Origin: Lytechinus variegatus
Lineage: Eukaryota > Echinodermata > Echinoidea > Temnopleuroida > Toxopneustidae
NCBI RefSeq assembly: GCF_018143015.1
Contig: NC_054752.1
Location: 2,976,001-3,040,000, forward strand
Length of the DNA: 64,000 bases
Reading direction: 5' to 3'
Shown in pieces: positions 59,175 through 64,000 of this stretch. The notes beneath the pieces were generated by a model, which was given only the letters and a program-made list of their open reading frames with translations, ran no database searches and was not told the DNA's origin. A program made the position numbers and the translations under genes. The number at the start of each line of letters is the position of its first letter. Position 1 is the first letter of the stretch.

Positions 59175-59770
59175 ACTGATGCTGCCTGCAAAGCATGTAA
59201 TGTCATAACAGGTTATGGAAGCTTAAAGATGCCACAATAACCAACATCACATGACAGCAAAATAATCAGGAAACAAGATGTTGGGTCTAGCCATGTCGAG
59301 TCCTTCAGGAGATATGATTAGATGACTGGATCTCAGATCTAGTCGTGTCAGCATCCTTTACAATATAGCTGATTAGACGACGAGATCTCGGACCTCATCA
59401 TATCAGCATCCTTTAGAATAGCTGATCAGACAAGATCTTGGATCTCATCATTTCTACATCCTGTAGAATAAGTGATCAGATGACAGGATCTCAGATCGTG
59501 TCAACATCATGTATAAGAGATGAAAAGATGGCTCTATATTCAAGCGTTTCATGTCTACAATCATAGAATATAGACTAGATTCTAGAGCTCATCGTGTATA
59601 CATCTTGTAAACTGATGATCTCCTCGAAAAGATGATGGAGACATGACGTGAACTAAGATCGTGTCATCCGATTATCTCTTCTACGGTGTATGGACAAAAT
59701 AAGATTTAAGATTGAGTCATGGAGCCATTGCAGCTCCATGATTGTGTCTTCTGATCGCTCCTTCTAAGGG
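59175..59770. repeat. Degenerate ~50-bp minisatellite upstream of SULT B
   Basis: Units such as 'gatgactggatctcagatct' with 'gtcagcatcctttacaatat' recur about every 50 bases from 59315 to about 59530 and then become irregular. The same GATC-rich vocabulary reappears at 60835-60900 and 61860-61930. This is where a SULT B promoter would be expected, but I see no core element I can defend. Confidence 0.6.
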
Positions 59771-60107
59771 ATACTGTCAGTCGGCAAGCCCTCAAAAAGT
59801 GGCTTCTTTTATCCAAGTGATATTCATGACTAGAGTGTTCTTTGCATTGTTAATGAGCTTGGTGCGAACCAAAACAACTCTTTTCATTCCGCCATTGCTG
59901 CTCTGAATATTAACCAAATTTCATATTTTTGGTATCCGCACAAGAAAGAAATATCATTCTTTTTAGGTCATGTGTTTTAAAAAAATATGTTGCAATATAG
60001 GGGAAACTTTTGATCAAAACATGAAAAAAAAATCATGCAACAAAAGTTGTTGATTTTATCCTTAATTTCTGTTTATATATAATTTTTAAAAGAAGAGGTA
60101 TTTTAGA

Positions 60108-60390
60108 TGGGTCAGCAGCCAGCTTTTCATTGCCAAGTACATTTAGCAGCTCAAAAACAAGAGTGCTGAGCTCTGATTGGTCATAGAGACTACACATCCA
60201 CGCAAATTCCAATGTTCCTCACACTGGGCCTCTCCAAGGTCACACTCACCATGTTGTAATCTCTTCAAATTACCCGTGCCTGTTGTATTGAAGACATTAT
60301 TCAGCCAATCAGAACTCTAGATTTTATGCTACTCAGAAATTTCAGAAATCTCGTCTTGCATCTTGGTGGAAAAGACTGGCTGCTGACCCA
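60108..60390. mobile_element. MITE with TGGGTCAGCAGCCAG termini
   Basis: TGGGTCAGCAGCCAG and its near-inverse CTGGCTGCTGACCCA bound 283 bp. Inner blocks 'gagtgctgagctctgattgg' and 'cagccaatcagaactctag' are also partly inverted. Confidence 0.75.
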
Positions 60391-60825
60391 TTTAATAAAT
60401 GTCAAATATCAAGAATGACATTGTTTGAAAGTAGAAAGTTTGAGCTTTCTGATGATGTAAATAATGTTTGTGCCTTAAACACAAACTTTGCACAATTTGC
60501 AAGAGAATACAGAGGACGAAAACCTTGTTTGATGCCTCTTTTCAGGCCTGAAATTCACGTATTTATCAAAATATTTTATTCAAAAGAACTAACCAGTATA
60601 AAAGAGTAACGCTTACTCTTTCCAATGGTTTAAAAAAAAATTAATTTTACTCAAGGAAAAAAAATGGCTAAATTCTTTGAGAATAAAGTCTCACAATTCA
60701 CGAGATTTTGTAGGGATATGGGTTCAGCCACGAGGGGACTTGGATAAATCCTGCTCATTTGCTCATTAATATAGTAGGGGCATAGAGCTATTATCTCTGT
60801 AATAGCTCCATGGTAGGGGCTTGCA

Positions 60826-62520
60826 GACTGACTGGATATGGACACGATAAGATCTAAGATCATGTCATCTGATCATCACTTCCCCAGGATGTGGACATGA
60901 TCACGAGGATTATCCGGACATCTGGATTGATCAGCTTAAACAATTGTAGCGATTTTGAGAACTTCGTTTTACAAAGAGTTAAGTGTAACCTAGCGCTTAA
61001 TAAATAAGCGCCGAGATCGCAAAAATAACGGCGATTTTCTGTTTCTTTTTTTTTTCATGAAAGTATATTAGTACATAATTCTTTATCCTCATGGCATCTG
61101 GTTCTGATTTTTCTTTATTTCATCAATATAAACCCAAACTGATCTGGATAAGTGTACTCTTTCACTCTGGATGGATATCTCTGTCTTTCAAATAATTTAA
61201 AGTTATCACTGGGTATACATTTGGGATAAGTACGAGTTTTAACCAATTGATATGATACAAAATGATAGATTGCACGTATGAAGCTCGCTGATTAACCTCG
61301 AAATTTATATCTTATTTGTTCGTCAAGCTCAATGCTTACATTATTTTGTAGAAGTAGAAGTGTAAATACAAGCGAATGGGTTTATCAAGTATTGTTTTGT
61401 CTCTTATTTTAGTCTGTTCAAAGGTTTCAAAGTCCGTCAGTATTCGATATTTGCATTGTGAATGTGGTGATTATGATATTAAAAAAAAAAATCTTGGTAA
61501 CTGCTAGTCATCCTTCTCTCAGTAATGTTTGGTATCACACAATGCACGGATAATATCCACACCCACGTTCTCACTCATACTTACGCTCAAACCCCATCCA
61601 TTCACACACACACACACACATATATGAAGAGCTCACTTGCAAAGGGGGTTAGTTCCATTTTTCGTCAAATTTGATTCTTATTTCTCAATGTATAGATTTT
61701 AGTAGCTCTGTAAGATGATACCAAAGAAATGTTGAAATTCCTATTAAAAAGAACTATAATGGCAAAGAAAAAAAATCACTTTTTTTTCAAAATGGGTTAG
61801 GTCCATTTCAGTTTAGTTGCAAAAGGGGTTAGGTCCACTCAGAGTAGGGTTTTGCAGACTGACTGGATATGGACACGATAAGATCTAAGATCATGTCATC
61901 TGATCATCACTTCTCCAGGATGTGGACATGATCACAAGGATTATTTGGACATCTAGATGGACTCAGCTTAAACAATTGTGGCGATTTTGAGAATGTTTCA
62001 CCATGGAGAATAAATGTTACAACAAAAGGTGTTGTAATAACACCTACAGGTGCAAAACTAACACCACCAATTTAACACCGGTGTAAAATAACTGGTGTGG
62101 TCCTCTAAGTACACCGGTTTTTAATTTTGCTGTGTATGACCCTAAATAATAAATTGTACGTATGAAGTTCGCTGTTTAACCTCGAACTTTATATCTTATT
62201 TGTCCGTCAAGTTCAATGCTTACATTATTTTGTAGAAGTAGAAGTATAAGTACACGCTAATGGGTTATCAAGTATTGTTTTTTTCTCTTATTTTAGTCTG
62301 CCTAAAGGTTTCAAAGTCCGTCAGTATTCGATATTTGCATTGTGAATGTGGTGTGAATATGATGTAAAAAAAATCTAGGTAACTGCAAGTCATCCTTCCC
62401 TCAGTAATGTCTGATATCACACAATGCACTAATCTCCTCGTTTATCTTGTCAGAATATCCACACCCACATTCTCACTCACGCTCACACCCCCATCAATTC
62501 ACACACATACACACATCGCT
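60826..62520 (+). repeat. Diverged tandem duplication, units of about 0.7-0.8 kb
   Basis: 'gcagactgactggatatgga' with the following 110 bases occurs at about 60828 and 61858. 'cgtatgaag.tcgctg.ttaa' with about 250 bases following occurs at about 61274 and 62159. 'atccacacccac.ttctcact' occurs at 61557 and 62457. Offsets are about 1030, 885 and 900, so an indel separates the units. Both units end in CA-rich DNA. No gene is seen. Confidence 0.8.
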
Positions 62521-62700
62521 ACACATACTCAAGTACTCAGTCATTCAAAGACACACACCACATACACCACACCCGCACCTCACGAGAAACGTGGCACCCA
62601 CCCCACTTTCATCAACACATTGATCCCTTAACCATCTATTTAAAGAAGCACAAACATACACACCCACCCTTACACACACATCAACACACACACACCCTAA
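62500..62700. repeat. (CA)n-rich low-complexity tract
   Basis: Mixed CACA, ACACAT and CCACC runs. The open frame through them is a low-complexity artefact. Confidence 0.8.
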
Positions 62701-62893
62701 CGCTTCCTAACCTAAATACCCTCACTTAAAGGACACTCCAGGCTGAAGACTTGAGATATAGTCGGAGAAAAATTCTATTATGCAGGGATTAAGATTCCAA
62801 AGATATTTCTCGTATCATTGCCAAGGTAAAGGCTGTTTTTTTTGGTAGGAGGAAGTTGTGCCCGTCTTCAAGAGTTACTCCGACTTTACTCCG

Positions 62894-63097
62894 ACCAACT
62901 ACTGGTTTCCAAGAGTATCTTGGTTGGAAGAAGGTCGGAGTAACTCTGTCCAGACGGACACTACTCCGACCTTTTCTTCGATTTGGTTTCCTCCTACCAA
63001 CTACTGGTTTCCAAGAGTATCTTGGTTGGAGGAAGGTCGGAGTAACTCTGTCCAGACGGACACTACTCCGACCTTTTCTTCGATTTGGTTTCCTCCA
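62894..63097 (+). repeat. Two direct repeats of 102 bp
   Basis: ACCAACTACTGGTTTCCAAG starts at 62894 and again at 62996. The two units are almost identical across their 102 bases. Each contains 'ggtcggagtaactctgtcca' and its partial inverse 'actactccgacc', so each unit can also fold. Confidence 0.9.
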
Positions 63098-63210
63098 ACC
63101 CTTCTCCGACTAAACAACCTAAGTAAGTTGGTCGTGATATGAGAAATATCTTTAATACTTTTACATCTTTACTCCAATCATGATAGAACTTTACTCCGCC
63201 TATAACATCC

Positions 63211-63812
63211 TACACTGTTAAAAAACCCGTGATTTTACAGAGAAATAAAAGAAGATTTTGCAGAAAGCAATTACAGAATCATTCTGTAAATTCATAAAAC
63301 ATGATTTTTTCTGCAATTTAACAGAACAGGTCTGTTTAAAAAGGTGAAAAGACTGTTTTATTCAAGGAAATTTGTAAGATGCCATACACCAAATACCAAT
63401 TTCCTGTAAGATTACGCAATCTGGTAAGATTACAGGTGTTCTCGAGACTCTGCTGCAGGAACTTCTTTTATTTTAAGGATAAATTTTCTCCGCCTATAAC
63501 ATTCTACGTCTGATCCAGGCTACACTGTTAGAAAATTTATCCTTAAAATAAAAGAAGTTCCTGCAGCAGAGGCTCGAGAACACCTGTAATCTTACCAGAT
63601 TGCGTAATCTTACAGGAAATTGGTATTTGGTGTATGGAACCTTACAAATTTCTTATAAGAAAACACCGTTTTCCCCTCTTTAAACAGACCTGTTCTGTTA
63701 AAGTGCATAAAAAAATTCCTGTTTTATGAATTTACAGAATGATTCTGTTTTTGCTTTCTGCAAAATCTTCTTTCTTTTTTTTCTGTAAAATCAGGGTTTT
63801 TTTAACAGTGTA
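63211..63812. mobile_element. Inverted pair of MITEs (TACACTGTTA termini)
   Basis: The right copy runs from about 63524 (TACACTGTTAGAAAATTTAT) to 63812 (TTTTTTTAACAGTGTA), so it has its own inverted ends. The left copy (63211 to about 63490) is the same sequence in reverse orientation but lacks its inner terminus. Together they form an almost perfect palindrome of about 600 bp with a spacer of about 35 bp. The phrase 'ctccgcctataacat.ctac' occurs just left of the pair and again in the spacer. Confidence 0.85.
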
Positions 63813-64000
63813 GACGACGAACAGATAGGAATGCGACAATGGTGTACTGCAAATCAAAAGACTAATATGGTATTACTTAAAATACTGACCTGATTCCTTT
63901 CCTTGATCGTAAGAATTAAAATGAGTTGGCCTGAAGGAGAATATGAAATGTGTATGAACTATCTCGCAAGGGCATACGGTCGAATAATCAAATCGTTTTT

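Noticed and set aside
62856-63142. Duplicated small protein with 34-residue repeat
   Set aside because: The DNA is a 102-bp repeat with internal inverted motifs inside a MITE-rich stretch, and two frames are open equally. There is no other coding sign.

Overview
The window looks like nuclear DNA of a marine invertebrate, most probably a sea urchin or another echinoderm. It is AT-rich, its genes have several exons with GT-AG introns, and it is packed with palindromic MITEs, tRNA-derived SINEs and 5'-truncated non-LTR retrotransposons of styles I associate with echinoderms. The species call is inference. There are no prokaryotic features.

Three protein-coding genes can be supported, all on the minus strand. 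(1) 8159-16955 holds an unrecognised membrane glycoprotein-like gene. Its predicted ectodomain carries four N-glycosylation sequons, followed by one Cys-rich hydrophobic segment and a Pro-rich tail with a PPSY motif. Exons b to g splice in phase, but the a-b junction does not. (2) 32373-39370 holds a complete seven-exon cytosolic sulfotransferase (SULT) of 318 aa. (3) 47183-59174 holds a second complete seven-exon SULT of 308 aa, in tandem and in the same orientation with identical intron phases. Both SULTs keep the PAPS-binding loop (TYPKSG), the catalytic His (KSH) and the C-terminal RKG..GDWKN motif. Two relics of further SULT sequence lie nearby: a dead exon-1 copy at 39452-39546, and a half exon-5 copy at about 51022-51081 fused in frame to a retrotransposon reverse transcriptase.

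Layout: 1-8 kb, repeats and MITEs with a LINE fragment; 8-17 kb, gene 1 with intronic SINE, tandem-repeat element and hAT-like MITE; 17-32 kb, no gene, but a 5.7-kb inverted-repeat (foldback-like) element at 19721-25425 with 8-bp repeat arrays in opposite orientations at its two sides, then nested MITE/LINE insertions; 32-39 kb, SULT A; 39-47 kb, MITEs, SINEs and hairpin elements; 47-59 kb, SULT B with LINE, microsatellites and a tandem-repeat element; 59-64 kb, degenerate minisatellites, a tandem duplication and an inverted MITE pair.

No clearly new multi-gene system is visible. The most interesting signals are a roughly 1.1-kb transposable element, present in introns of gene 1 and SULT B, whose monomers each carry a near-perfect DR1 nuclear-receptor site; the SULT exon/RT chimera; the foldback-like element; and repeats that sit directly on SULT splice donors.
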